From Algibacter marinivivus (GTDB lineage Bacteria; Bacteroidota; Bacteroidia; Flavobacteriales; Flavobacteriaceae): a stretch of 64,000 nt of DNA. The translations under genes were made by a program, and so were the position numbers. The stretch is from NCBI RefSeq assembly GCF_003143755.1, contig NZ_QFRI01000005.1, forward strand, positions 1 to 64,000, read 5' to 3'. Positions 29,981 through 39,514 of this stretch are shown in pieces. The stretch's first letter is position 1; each line of letters opens with the position of its first letter. Below the pieces are notes generated by a model that saw nothing but the letters and a program-made list of their open reading frames with translations, searched no databases and was not told the DNA's origin.

Positions 29981-30013
29981 AAAACGCTCCAAAACATTTT
30001 GGAGCGTTTTTTG
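29981..30013 (+). terminator. Intrinsic terminator after purA
   Basis: AAAACGCTCCAAAA (29981-29994) pairs perfectly with TTTTGGAGCGTTTT (29997-30010), leaving a CA loop, followed by TTT. Confidence 0.9.
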
Positions 30014-30044
30014 TTTCAAAATACTTAAACATGATATTAATCGT

Positions 30045-30052
30045 TATTTTTG
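30045..30052 (+). promoter_or_regulatory. -7 box upstream of the OstA-like gene
   Basis: TATTTTTG followed by CG, 18 bases before the TTG at 30071. An alternative TTG at 30050 lies inside this box, which argues that 30071 is the true start. Confidence 0.5.
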
Positions 30053-30070
30053 CGACAAACATTTTTCATT

Positions 30071-31906
30071 TTGAATAAAATACAAACTATACTATTTATT
30101 CTGTTAGTTGGATTTGCATCGACAATTTCTTTACAAGCACAATCTGGCAAGAAAATTCAAATTAAGTATGCTGGTAAATTAACCATTGATGAAGAAAATT
30201 ATCCTGGAGCAAAAATTTTAACTCGAGATGATGCAGAACAAGTTCATATTGAACATTCTGGTAGTAATTTATGGTGTGACAAAGCAATTCATTACAGTAA
30301 AGAAAATTTTATTGAAGCTTACGGAAATGTTATCCTTAAACAAGGCGACACAATCAATATGACTTCAAAATATATTGAATATAGTGGTATTACAGAATTT
30401 GCTTTTGCAAGTGGAGATGTTATTTTAAAAGACCCTAATTCTACAATTTCTTCTGATACGTTATATTTTGATAGAGCTAAAGAGCAAGCTTTTTACAAAA
30501 GCGGAGGTACCGTAGTAAAAGATTCTTCAGGAACTATTACGAGTAGAATAGGAAGATATTACATGAATCAAAAAAAATATCAATTTGTTGAAGATGTGGT
30601 TTTAGTAAATGAAGAATCCACCATCAATTCTGATTATTTTGATTTTTATTCAGATACTGGATTTGCTTACCTTTTTGGACCTTCAACAATAACCACAGAA
30701 ACTAGCAAAACGTATTGTGAAAAGGGATTTTACGATACCCAGAACAAAGTAGGTTATGCCATTAAAAAAGCTAGAATTGACTATGATAATAGAATTATAG
30801 AGGGCGATAGTTTATATTTTGATAATAATACAAGTTTTGCTTCTGCAACTAACAATATTAAAGTTACAGATACCATTAACAATAGTATTGTAAAAGGCCA
30901 TTATGCTGAAGTTTTTAAAGGTGAAGAAAAAGATTCCTTATTCATCACAAAACGTGCTTTAGCAATTACAGTGCAAGAGCAAGATTCCGTATATATTCAC
31001 GCAGATAAAATTATGGTTACTGGCAAACCAGAAAATAGAATCATTAGAGCATATTATAATGCTAAAATTTTTAAAACAGATTTAAGCGGAAAATCTGATT
31101 CTATACATTCAGATCAAAAAACTGGAGTTACAAAATTATTAAATATTCCAACTTTAACTTCTGGTGATAAATTCTCAGTTAAACGCAAACCTATACTTTG
31201 GAATTTAGAAAGTCAAATGACCGGAGACACTATCCATCTTCTTTCAAATAATGAAACAGAAAAAATAGATTCACTTCTTGTTTTTGAAAATGCTTTTATT
31301 ATAAGTAGAGATACTATAAGTAAAGATGGATACAATCAAATTTCTGGAAAACGCTTGGTTGGTCTTTTTAATGATGAAAATCAAATGAGACAAGTTGATG
31401 TTACTAAAAATGCGCAATCCATTTTTTATGCTAGAAATGATAAACAAGAACTTATAGGAATAGACAAGTCTAAATCTGGAAGTATTACTATTTTATTCGA
31501 AAATGGTGATATTGATGAATATACACGCTTTAATCAAGTAGATGGAAATTTATACCCTGAATCTCAATTTCCCGAAAAGGAAAGAATATTAAAAGGTTTT
31601 GATTGGAGAGAAGAAGAACGCCCAAGGAGTGTTGAAGACTTATTTAAAGATGACCCACCTTTGGAGCTTAAAAAAATAAAAGGTTTGGATGATTATGTGC
31701 CTCAAGGGGATTTTGTAGATAAAGATATGCTGGATAGAATAAAAAAAGCTGATAGCAATTCTAATAAGAATTTGCCATCTAAAGCTTCAAGAAATCTGCC
31801 AAAAACAACTTCTAATAACAAAGGAAAAGGGTTGCTAAAAAATAAAATAATTAGTCCACACGACCAAAGTAAACTTCCTAAACCAAAACCAGTTATAGAG
31901 GAATAG
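30071..31906 (+). CDS. OstA-like LPS-transport protein (LptA/LptD N-domain type)
   Basis: Probably a periplasmic protein of LPS transport to the outer membrane. The preferred start is TTG at 30071 (MNKIQTILFILLVGFASTISLQAQ, a clean signal peptide), giving 611 residues. A TTG seven codons earlier is in frame but lies in the -7 box. Residues about 30-480 are beta-rich OstA repeats (LWCDKAIHYSKENFIEAYGNVILKQGDTI, SGDVILKDPNSTISSDTLYFD, RIIEGDSLYFDNN) like the beta-jellyroll of LptA and the LptD N-terminus. There is no C-terminal beta-barrel, so it is not full LptD. The last 120 residues are charged and Lys/Pro/Ser-rich, probably disordered. The aminotransferase gene begins 5 bases after its stop. 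Confidence 0.88.
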   Translation: MNKIQTILFILLVGFASTISLQAQSGKKIQIKYAGKLTIDEENYPGAKILTRDDAEQVHIEHSGSNLWCDKAIHYSKENFIEAYGNVILKQGDTINMTSKYIEYSGITEFAFASGDVILKDPNSTISSDTLYFDRAKEQAFYKSGGTVVKDSSGTITSRIGRYYMNQKKYQFVEDVVLVNEESTINSDYFDFYSDTGFAYLFGPSTITTETSKTYCEKGFYDTQNKVGYAIKKARIDYDNRIIEGDSLYFDNNTSFASATNNIKVTDTINNSIVKGHYAEVFKGEEKDSLFITKRALAITVQEQDSVYIHADKIMVTGKPENRIIRAYYNAKIFKTDLSGKSDSIHSDQKTGVTKLLNIPTLTSGDKFSVKRKPILWNLESQMTGDTIHLLSNNETEKIDSLLVFENAFIISRDTISKDGYNQISGKRLVGLFNDENQMRQVDVTKNAQSIFYARNDKQELIGIDKSKSGSITILFENGDIDEYTRFNQVDGNLYPESQFPEKERILKGFDWREEERPRSVEDLFKDDPPLELKKIKGLDDYVPQGDFVDKDMLDRIKKADSNSNKNLPSKASRNLPKTTSNNKGKGLLKNKIISPHDQSKLPKPKPVIEE

Positions 31907-31911
31907 TTATA

Positions 31912-33096
31912 ATGGAAGCTGATTTTCTAAAATACCAAGCTCAAACTACGCCACATCCTTTGGCTATGGAAATCTCACACGCTAAAGGTTCATATATTTA
32001 TGATACTAACAAAAAAGCGTATTTAGATTTTGTAGCTGGTGTTTCAGCTTGTCCTTTAGGACACAATCATCCTAAAGTAGTTAATGCAATAAAAGAACAA
32101 TTAGATAAGTATATGCATGTTATGGTTTATGGAGAATACATCCAAAAACCAGCTGTAGAACTCACAAAGCTGCTAGCAAAACATTTGCCAAAGTCTTTAG
32201 AGAAAACATATCTAACAAATTCTGGAACCGAAGCTATTGAAGGTGCGTTAAAATTAGCAAAAAGAGTAACAGGAAGAAGTGAAATTATAGCTGCAAACAA
32301 AGCATATCATGGTAACACCATGGGAGCAATGAGTGTTATGGGGTATGAAGAGCGCAAACAAGCTTTCAGGCCACTTTTACCTAATGTGAAATTTATTGAG
32401 TTTAACAATGAAGCCCATTTAAACCAAATAACTAGCAAAACAGCTTGTATTATTTTAGAAACCATTCAAGGTGGTGCTGGGTTTATCGTTCCTTCAAATA
32501 ATTACCTACAAAAAGTACAAAAGCGTTGTAACGAAGTTGATGCTTTATTAATTTTAGATGAAATCCAACCAGGTATAGGAAGAACAGGAACGCTTTTTGG
32601 TTTTGAAAATTATAACTGTATTCCTGATATTCTAGTTACAGGGAAAGGATTAGGTGGTGGTATGCCTATTGGAGCCTTTACAGCTTCTAGCAAATTAATG
32701 GATTTATTACAAGACAACCCTAAATTAGGACACATTACAACTTTTGGAGGGCATCCCGTTATTGCAGCATCTGCCTTAGCTACACTACAAGAAATTACTA
32801 AAAGTAATTTAATGAAAGATGCTCTTGAAAAAGAGCAACTGCTCAGAAAATTACTAAAGCACTCTTTAATCAAGGAAATAAGAGGAAAAGGACTAATGTT
32901 AGCACTCATAATGCCTTCTGCAGAAATTACAAATACTCTAATTTTAAAATCTCAAGAGGAAGGTTTAATACTTTTTTGGCTTCTTTTTGAACCTAAAGCA
33001 GTTAGAATAACACCTCCCCTAACCATATCAAAAGAGGAAATAACTAAAGGTTGTGAAATAATTTTGAGAATTTTAGATACAATACAACCTCACTAA
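31912..33096 (+). CDS. Class III (acetylornithine/GABA-type) aminotransferase family protein
   Basis: A PLP-dependent fold-type I enzyme of 394 residues. Signatures: YLDFVAGVSACPLGHNHPKV, LTNSGTEAIEGALKLAKR, AYHGNTMGAMSVMG, ILETIQGGAGF, ALLILDEIQPGIGRTG with the PLP-binding Asp, and VTGKGLGGGMPIGAF with the PLP lysine at about residue 245. The closest named families are acetylornithine/succinylornithine and related omega-aminotransferases, but the substrate cannot be fixed and no arginine or lysine biosynthesis genes are nearby. The start is 5 bases after the OstA-like gene, a conserved pairing in flavobacteria that suggests co-transcription. Confidence 0.9.
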   Translation: MEADFLKYQAQTTPHPLAMEISHAKGSYIYDTNKKAYLDFVAGVSACPLGHNHPKVVNAIKEQLDKYMHVMVYGEYIQKPAVELTKLLAKHLPKSLEKTYLTNSGTEAIEGALKLAKRVTGRSEIIAANKAYHGNTMGAMSVMGYEERKQAFRPLLPNVKFIEFNNEAHLNQITSKTACIILETIQGGAGFIVPSNNYLQKVQKRCNEVDALLILDEIQPGIGRTGTLFGFENYNCIPDILVTGKGLGGGMPIGAFTASSKLMDLLQDNPKLGHITTFGGHPVIAASALATLQEITKSNLMKDALEKEQLLRKLLKHSLIKEIRGKGLMLALIMPSAEITNTLILKSQEEGLILFWLLFEPKAVRITPPLTISKEEITKGCEIILRILDTIQPH

Positions 33097-33253
33097 ACTC
33101 TACTCAAAATACTGATAATCAAAATAGAAGCAATCAAATCCTTCTTAAAAGCCACAAATGTTGATTACTTTGTTAAAAACATTTGTTTAATCTCCAACAC
33201 AAAAGCAAATAGAAGCTTAAATTTATTCGAGTAGAAAACTTACAAATGTGCTT

Positions 33254-34645
33254 ATGGAGTTTGGTCATAATGACAACAACAATTTGCCTCTTACCAAGTT
33301 TGAATCGATGTTAAAAACAAATCATGTTTTGTTCTTTGATTCTGAAGAATTTGAAAACATCATTCACTATTACCTTAATCAAGGTAAAATAGCCTTAGCT
33401 AAAAAAGCGATTAAATTAGGTTTAGATCAACACCCAACATCTATCAACTTAAGACTTTTCAAAGTAGAGATTTATGTCTTTGAAGATAAACTTTCTGAAG
33501 CTGATAAACTATTGGATACACTTCATAATATTGATTCTAGTAATGAAGAAATATATATTCAAAAAGCTAATATTTTTTCAAAAAAAGATAATCATGAACA
33601 AGCTATAGAGGTACTCAAGCAAGCATTGGAACTAACAACTGATATAGTTGATTTATATTCTTTAATTGGTATGGAATATTTATTTCTTGATAAGTACGAA
33701 GATGCTAAAACATATTTCATGAAATGTTTAGAATCTGATATAAACGACTATTCAGCACTCTATAATATCATTTATTGTTTCGAATTTTTAAATCAAAATG
33801 AAGAAGCCATTTCTTATTTAAATGTATTCTTAGATAAGAATCCTTATTGCGAAGTAGCATGGCATCAACTAGGAAAACAATATTTTACTTTAAAAGATTA
33901 CAATAAAGCACTAACATCGTATGACTTTGCAATAATATCTGATGATACTTTTGTTGGTGCATATCTTGAAAGAGGAAAAGTGCTTGAGCAGCTTAAACGA
34001 TATGAAGATGCTATAGAAAATTACACCATTACATTAACTTTAGACGAACCTACCTCTTTTGCTTTACTACGTATTGGTAGCTGCCATGAAAAACTTGATA
34101 ACCAAGATTTAGCGCTTCAATATTATGACAGAACGGTTCATGAAGATCCACTACTAGATAAAGGCTGGATTGCTATCACAAAGTTCTATAACAAAAAAGG
34201 AGACTATCAAAAAGCACTTTTCTTTATAAACAAAGCTATAAATATTGATTCTGAAAATGTTTCATATTGGAAATTATACGCCCAAATTAATCAACGACTA
34301 AAGTTTTATGAAGAAGCTGAGCGAGGGTATAAAAAAACTTTAGAGTTAGGTAATTATGAATTAAACACCTGGTTGTCTCGTGGCGATTTATTAATAAAGT
34401 TAGGAGAACCTGAAGCAGCTGTATCTAACTTTGATCAAGCTTTAGAATTTTATCCAGAAAATGCTGAATTAGAATATCGTTTAGCAGGGTTATTTTTTAC
34501 TTTAAAAGAAACTGATAAAGCTACCTTTCATTTAAAAAACGGCTTAAAGCATAACGAAGATTATGCTTTTATAATTGAAGAGCTTTTTCCTAAAGTTTCA
34601 CAAGAGTTGTTAGTTAAAAATATACTTAAAGAAATTAACAGGTAA
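33254..34645 (+). CDS. Tetratricopeptide repeat protein
   Basis: A cytosolic-looking protein of 463 residues made almost wholly of TPR units (for example AIEVLKQALELTTDIVDLYSL, YEDAKTYFMKCLESDINDYSA, YNKALTSYDFAIISDDTFVGAY, YEDAIENYTITLTLDEPTSFA, EAAVSNFDQALEFYPENAELE). It has no signal peptide or membrane segment. TPR proteins hold protein complexes together; the partner is unknown. A GTG at 33248 is in frame, but the ATG at 33254 (MEFGHNDNNNLPLTKFE) is preferred. It is a conserved flavobacterial gene located before the DUF368 pair. Confidence 0.85.
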   Translation: MEFGHNDNNNLPLTKFESMLKTNHVLFFDSEEFENIIHYYLNQGKIALAKKAIKLGLDQHPTSINLRLFKVEIYVFEDKLSEADKLLDTLHNIDSSNEEIYIQKANIFSKKDNHEQAIEVLKQALELTTDIVDLYSLIGMEYLFLDKYEDAKTYFMKCLESDINDYSALYNIIYCFEFLNQNEEAISYLNVFLDKNPYCEVAWHQLGKQYFTLKDYNKALTSYDFAIISDDTFVGAYLERGKVLEQLKRYEDAIENYTITLTLDEPTSFALLRIGSCHEKLDNQDLALQYYDRTVHEDPLLDKGWIAITKFYNKKGDYQKALFFINKAINIDSENVSYWKLYAQINQRLKFYEEAERGYKKTLELGNYELNTWLSRGDLLIKLGEPEAAVSNFDQALEFYPENAELEYRLAGLFFTLKETDKATFHLKNGLKHNEDYAFIIEELFPKVSQELLVKNILKEINR

Positions 34646-34719
34646 TCGTTTCTTCTTCTTAGATTAATTTTTTTTTAGTAGTCAAATGAATACCTTTGAC
34701 TTTCACATAATATTTTGAT

Positions 34720-35637
34720 ATGCAAAGAAGTCTAAGAGATTATTTAATTATTTCTTTTAAAGGATTAGCTATGGGGGCTGCTGATGCTGTACCTGGTGTT
34801 TCAGGAGGAACCATAGCTTTTATTTCTGGTATTTATGAAGAATTAATTACCACTATAAGTAATATAAATGGTTCGCTTTTCAAGACCTTGTTTAGCAAAG
34901 GTTTTAAAGCTTTTTGGCAACAAGCAAATGGCAACTTCTTATTAGCCCTTTTATCTGGAATTGTTATCAGTTTTGTATCTTTTATGAGGCTTGCAAAATA
35001 TTTGCTTGAGCATCACCCTATTCTAATTTGGTCATTCTTTTTTGGCCTTATCGTAGCTAGTATCTATTTTGTAGGTAAGCAAATTACAAAATGGAATCTC
35101 GTTACTATAATCGCTTTAATTATAGGAACTGGCATTGCGTTCTATATTAGCAAACTACCTTCTCTTGGAACTAATGATAATCCTTGGTTTTTATTTTTAG
35201 CTGGAGCAATAGCTATTTGTGCCATGATACTACCAGGAATATCAGGATCTTTTATTCTAATTATTCTTGGGGCATACAAAACGCTTAGTGATGCTATACA
35301 TGATATTGACATAAAAAAAATAATCATTTTTGTAACTGGCGCTCTAGTTGGTTTGCTCAGTTTTAGTCATGTTTTAAAATGGCTATTTAAGCATTATCAT
35401 AATGTAACGTTGGCTTTATTAACAGGATTTATTTTTGGGTCTTTAAATAAAGTATGGCCTTGGAAAAACACTCTAACATGGCATACAAATTCCAAAGGTA
35501 TAAAATCACCATTATTACAAGAAAGCATCTCACCGCTTAACTTTGCTGGAGAGAGCCAACTACTTTACGCTATAATTTTAATGCTCTTAGGTTTTTTAAC
35601 TATTTTTATTCTAGAAAGACTTGGCTCTAAAAAATAA
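34720..35637 (+). CDS. DUF368/PopT-family polyprenyl-phosphate transporter, copy 1
   Basis: A polytopic inner-membrane protein of 305 residues. The DUF368 landmarks are clear: FKGLAMGAADAVPGVSGGTIAFISGIYEELI at the N-terminus, a second inverted half with GAIAICAMILPGISGSFILIILGAY, LLSFSHVLKWLFKHYH and LTGFIFGSLNKVWPWK. Published work on DUF368 (named PopT) shows recycling of undecaprenyl phosphate, the lipid carrier of cell-wall and LPS synthesis, across the inner membrane. Here that role is inferred from family. A paralogue starts 2 bases after the stop, so the two are surely translated from one mRNA. Confidence 0.92.
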   Translation: MQRSLRDYLIISFKGLAMGAADAVPGVSGGTIAFISGIYEELITTISNINGSLFKTLFSKGFKAFWQQANGNFLLALLSGIVISFVSFMRLAKYLLEHHPILIWSFFFGLIVASIYFVGKQITKWNLVTIIALIIGTGIAFYISKLPSLGTNDNPWFLFLAGAIAICAMILPGISGSFILIILGAYKTLSDAIHDIDIKKIIIFVTGALVGLLSFSHVLKWLFKHYHNVTLALLTGFIFGSLNKVWPWKNTLTWHTNSKGIKSPLLQESISPLNFAGESQLLYAIILMLLGFLTIFILERLGSKK

Positions 35638-35639
35638 AA

Positions 35640-36656
35640 ATGGAAAGCACCAGAACTTTTACTGATAAACTTTTTCTAATCTTAAAAGGATTGGGTATGG
35701 GTGCAGCTAACAAAGTACCCGGTGTTTCTGGTGGTGTGGTTGCATTTGTTGCAGGTTTTTATGAAGAATTTATTTATTCGCTAAGGAAAGTGAATAGAAC
35801 TGCATTTAAATTACTTTTTAATGGGCGGTTTAAAAGTTTTTATAGGTATATAAATGGAAGGTTTTTAAGCTTGCTTTTCTTTGGAATGATAGTGAGCTAT
35901 TTTAGTGTTTCTAAAGTTTTAGACTATCTTATAAAACATTACGAACTATTTGTTTGGAGTGTATTCTTCGGAATGATTATTGGCTCAATCTATTACATCA
36001 ATAAGGATTTTAAAGATTGGAATTACAAAACATATATTTCTTTAGCCATTGGTATCGTGTTAGGTGTTGGTATTAGTTTTTTAAATCCTGCAAAAGAAAA
36101 CGATAACCTTTGGTTTGTATTTTTCTGTGGTATCATTAGTGTTTCGGGTATGACACTTCCAGGTTTTTCTGGTTCGTTTATTCTTATTCTTCTCGGAAAT
36201 TACGTGCTTCTTTTAGTTGATTCTGTAAATGCTTTGTACGATACATTTTCAGATATCTTAATTGGCAATTTTAGTTTTATTGAAAATAATGAACGTATGA
36301 GAATGTTAAAAGTTCTTGTAGTATTTACATTAGGTTCAGTTACTGGTTTAGTAACATTCTCTCATGCCCTAAGTTATATTTTAAAGCATTATAAAAGTAT
36401 TACTCTATCGGCAATTATTGGATTTATAATAGGATCTTTAGGAGTTGTATGGCCTTGGAAAAAAACAATTTATAAAATAAATGAAGATGGAAGTTATCTT
36501 CTTGATTCTACAGGCCAAAAAATTATAGAAAATTATCAACGTTACAAACCTGATTTAAATACTGAAACCTATTATGCAATTGGTTTTATTTTATTGGGAA
36601 TTTTGATAGTTTTGGCACTAGAATGGTACGGAAAAAAAACAAGAAAAATTACATGA
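35640..36656 (+). CDS. DUF368/PopT-family polyprenyl-phosphate transporter, copy 2
   Basis: A 338-residue paralogue of the preceding gene. It has GLGMGAANKVPGVSGGVVAFVAGFYEEFIY, GIISVSGMTLPGFSGSFILILLGNY, LVTFSHALSYILKHYKSIT and IIGFIIGSLGVVWPWKK. A 20-30 residue insertion around VNALYDTFSDILIGNFSFIENNERM enlarges one loop relative to copy 1. The N of ANKVPGVSGG replaces the D of ADAVPGVSGG in copy 1, a candidate difference in the conserved pore motif. Its stop overlaps the start of aroE (ATGA). Confidence 0.92.
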   Translation: MESTRTFTDKLFLILKGLGMGAANKVPGVSGGVVAFVAGFYEEFIYSLRKVNRTAFKLLFNGRFKSFYRYINGRFLSLLFFGMIVSYFSVSKVLDYLIKHYELFVWSVFFGMIIGSIYYINKDFKDWNYKTYISLAIGIVLGVGISFLNPAKENDNLWFVFFCGIISVSGMTLPGFSGSFILILLGNYVLLLVDSVNALYDTFSDILIGNFSFIENNERMRMLKVLVVFTLGSVTGLVTFSHALSYILKHYKSITLSAIIGFIIGSLGVVWPWKKTIYKINEDGSYLLDSTGQKIIENYQRYKPDLNTETYYAIGFILLGILIVLALEWYGKKTRKIT

Positions 36657-37393
36657 ATAAACTAGGTCTTCTAGGGAAAAACATATCTTATTCATTTTCA
36701 AGAGCTTATTTTAAAGAAAAGTTTGAAACTGAAAATATAAACCATACAACCTACGATAATTTTGATATTGAAAATATAGAATTATTCCCTTCAATAATAA
36801 AAAACACGAAAGGCTTAAAAGGACTAAACGTAACCATTCCATATAAAGAGCAAGTTATTCCTTATCTAGATAAAATCAATAAAAAAGCCAAAGCTATTGG
36901 TGCTGTTAACACGATTAAAATAACAAAAAAAGGCAATTTAGTAGGCTATAATACAGACTGTTATGGATTTAAAAAAACATTAAAACCATTTATAAAACCG
37001 CATCATAAAAAAGCATTAATTTTAGGAACAGGTGGTGCAAGTAAAGCTATTGCATATACTTTAAAAGAAATGGGAATAACTTATCAATACGTATCTAGAA
37101 CACTTTCTGAAGGTATTGGATTTTCATATAATACGCTAACTGAAACTGATGTTGCGAATCATCAAATTATCATCAATTGCACACCTCTTGGTACTTTTCC
37201 TGATATTGAAGAATGCCCTAACATTCCTTATGTAGGTATAAGTAAAAAACATATTCTTTTCGACTTAATATACAACCCAGAAGAAACAAAATTCTTAAAA
37301 CACGGAAAGGAAAATCAAGCTACAATAATAAACGGATTAGGAATGCTTGAGTTTCAAGCAGAAAAAGCATGGTCTATCTGGAATATTAAATAA
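36653..37393 (+). CDS. aroE: Shikimate dehydrogenase
   Basis: Reduces 3-dehydroshikimate to shikimate with NADPH in aromatic amino-acid synthesis. The 247-residue protein has the substrate site LLGKNISYSFSRAYF, GLNVTIPYKEQVIPYLD with the catalytic Lys, GAVNTIKITKKGNLVGYNTDCYGF, the NADPH loop LGTGGASKAIAYTL, INCTPLGTFPD and the C-terminal NGLGMLEFQAEKAWSIW. The start ATG at 36653 overlaps the stop of the preceding DUF368 gene. An upstream in-frame extension to 36623 would encode only a basic leader and is rejected. The family often has SXS; here it is SYSFS. Confidence 0.95.
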   Translation: MNKLGLLGKNISYSFSRAYFKEKFETENINHTTYDNFDIENIELFPSIIKNTKGLKGLNVTIPYKEQVIPYLDKINKKAKAIGAVNTIKITKKGNLVGYNTDCYGFKKTLKPFIKPHHKKALILGTGGASKAIAYTLKEMGITYQYVSRTLSEGIGFSYNTLTETDVANHQIIINCTPLGTFPDIEECPNIPYVGISKKHILFDLIYNPEETKFLKHGKENQATIINGLGMLEFQAEKAWSIWNIK

Positions 37394-37496
37394 AACTTTA
37401 TCATGGCAATTAAAACCTTATAGTACTTTGTAATTACTATACTTGTTAGTATCTTTAATGTCGAAAGTAATTTTGACGAACCTTAACATTTTTAAA

Positions 37497-39488
37497 ATGT
37501 CTGATATTAACAAATCTCAAGAAGTAGAAGAAACTGCAGAAAACAGTTCCAAAGAGAATTCCATAGAATTAAACGAAAATCAAAGTGTTGAAACTACATC
37601 AACTGATGAAGCTGAAACTCCTGATGAATCTACTGAACCAGATAATACTATCACTGACACACCTGTTGAGAGTTCTGAACCTGTTGAAGAACACGATGAA
37701 GTTATTAATGAAATTGAAGAGTCTAATGCTGAGGATGCAGAAGATGAGGGCAACAAAGACCGACATAAAATTGAAGTGAAAGAATACGACACCATGTCTT
37801 TAGAAGCGCTCGCGATTGAGTTAGAGAAGCTTGTTTCAAAAGAAAAAGTTCAAGCCATAAAAAAGCATGTTGATAATATTAACTCGGAATTCAAAACTAA
37901 ATTTCAATCCTTAATTGATGAAAAGAAAGAGGATTTTATAAATGACGGTGGTAACGAAATAGATTTTTACTACTCCTCTCCTGTTCAAAAAAGATTCAAA
38001 AATGCTTACAGAGAATATCGCAAAAAAGTTAATGAGCATTACAAAAGCTTAGAACAAAACTTAAAACAAAATCTAACGGATAAGCTTGAAATTATTGAAG
38101 AGCTTAAAGGTTTAATTAATGTTGAAGAAAATATAAATACCACTTATAAACACTTTAAAGAATTACAAGAACGCTGGAGAAATACAGGGCCAATTCCAAG
38201 AGATAAATACAACAATGCATGGAATAGCTACCACCATCATGTTGAACGTTTCTATGATTTTTTAAATATCAATAGAGAGTTACGCGACTTAGATTTTAAA
38301 CATAATTTAGAAAAGAAATTATTAATCATAGAACGAGCTGAAGAGTTAGCAAAAGATGATGATGCTATGCGTGCTTTTAGAGAGCTTCAAGAGCTCCATA
38401 AAATGTGGAAAGAAGAGCTTGGTCCAGTAGCAAGAGAGCATCGTGAAAATATTTGGGAGCGTTTTAAAGTAGCTACAAAAACAATTAACGATAAGCGTCA
38501 AGTCTACTACAAAGAAATAGATAAAATTTACGAGAAAAACCTTGAGAAAAAACAAGAGATTATTTCTCAGATTGAAGAAATATCGACTCAAGAAAACAAG
38601 TCTCATGGTGGCTTACAAAAGAAAATAAAAGAAGTAGAAGCTTTAAGAGAAGCCTTTTTTAATGCTGGTAAAGTGCCAATAAAAGTTAACGAAGCTACTT
38701 GGGCAAAATTTAAAGATGCTGTAAGATCGTTTAACAGAAAAAAGAATTCTTTTTATAAAGATCTTAAAAAAGATCAGTACAAAAATTTACAATTAAAATT
38801 AGATTTAATTAAAGTTGCTGAAGACAATAAGGATAGTGATGATTTTGAAACCATCACTCCTTTGATGAAAAAAATTCAAAGTGATTGGAAAAAAATTGGT
38901 CATGTTCCAAGAAAAGACAGCGATAAAATTTGGAAACGTTTTAAATCAGCCTGTAATGCTTATTTCGACAGAGTACACGCAAAGCGAAATACGGCTAGCG
39001 AAGAACAAGTTGAAGCCTATAACAAAAAGAATGAGTTTCTAAAAAGCTTAAAAGATTTAGAACTTCCAAAAGATAAGGATAAAGGTGTTGAAACCATAAA
39101 AGAACAAATCAAACAATGGCAAGCTTTAGGTAGAGTTCCTAACGACAAACGCTATATTGATGGTAAATTTCAAAAAACAATAGATAGTTTACTTAATGGA
39201 TTAAAGCTAGAAAAAACAGAAGCTGAAATGATTAAGTATGAAAACAAATTGGATAGTCTTCATAATCCAGAGGACAATAGAAATCTTGATAACGAGCGCA
39301 ATTTTATTCGTAAAAAAATTGATGAAGTAAAAGGACAAATCAATCAATTGGAAAACAACTTACAGTTTTTTACTAATGTTGATGAAGATAATCCATTAGT
39401 AAAAGAAGTACATACAAATATTAAGAAGCATAGAGAATCTTTGGAATTATGGAATGCAAAACTTCAAAAGATTAAAACGTTTTATTAA
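37497..39488 (+). CDS. DUF349 repeat protein
   Basis: A cytosolic protein of 663 residues. Residues 1-100 are acidic and Ser/Thr/Glu/Pro-rich (disordered). The rest is helical, with about five DUF349 units of about 75 residues that each show a pattern such as LQERWRNTGPIPRDKYNNAWNSYHHHVERFY, LHKMWKEELGPVAREHRENIWERFK, AGKVPIKVNEATWAKFKDAVRSF and IQSDWKKIGHVPRKDSDKIWKRFK. A coiled coil ends the protein. The family's function is unknown. The start at 37497 (MSDINKSQEVEE) is preferred because the upstream in-frame TTG and ATG (37443, 37458) lie in promoter-like TATCTTTA DNA and give an atypical N-terminus. A T9SS gene converges from the other strand. Confidence 0.88.
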   Translation: MSDINKSQEVEETAENSSKENSIELNENQSVETTSTDEAETPDESTEPDNTITDTPVESSEPVEEHDEVINEIEESNAEDAEDEGNKDRHKIEVKEYDTMSLEALAIELEKLVSKEKVQAIKKHVDNINSEFKTKFQSLIDEKKEDFINDGGNEIDFYYSSPVQKRFKNAYREYRKKVNEHYKSLEQNLKQNLTDKLEIIEELKGLINVEENINTTYKHFKELQERWRNTGPIPRDKYNNAWNSYHHHVERFYDFLNINRELRDLDFKHNLEKKLLIIERAEELAKDDDAMRAFRELQELHKMWKEELGPVAREHRENIWERFKVATKTINDKRQVYYKEIDKIYEKNLEKKQEIISQIEEISTQENKSHGGLQKKIKEVEALREAFFNAGKVPIKVNEATWAKFKDAVRSFNRKKNSFYKDLKKDQYKNLQLKLDLIKVAEDNKDSDDFETITPLMKKIQSDWKKIGHVPRKDSDKIWKRFKSACNAYFDRVHAKRNTASEEQVEAYNKKNEFLKSLKDLELPKDKDKGVETIKEQIKQWQALGRVPNDKRYIDGKFQKTIDSLLNGLKLEKTEAEMIKYENKLDSLHNPEDNRNLDNERNFIRKKIDEVKGQINQLENNLQFFTNVDEDNPLVKEVHTNIKKHRESLELWNAKLQKIKTFY

Positions 39489-39514
39489 TCTTTCATTAAA
39501 CTTAACTTATAAAA

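Noticed and set aside
30050-30070. TTG at 30050 as start of the OstA-like gene
   Set aside because: It lies in the -7 box TATTTTTG and would add RQTFFIL before a signal peptide that is complete without it.
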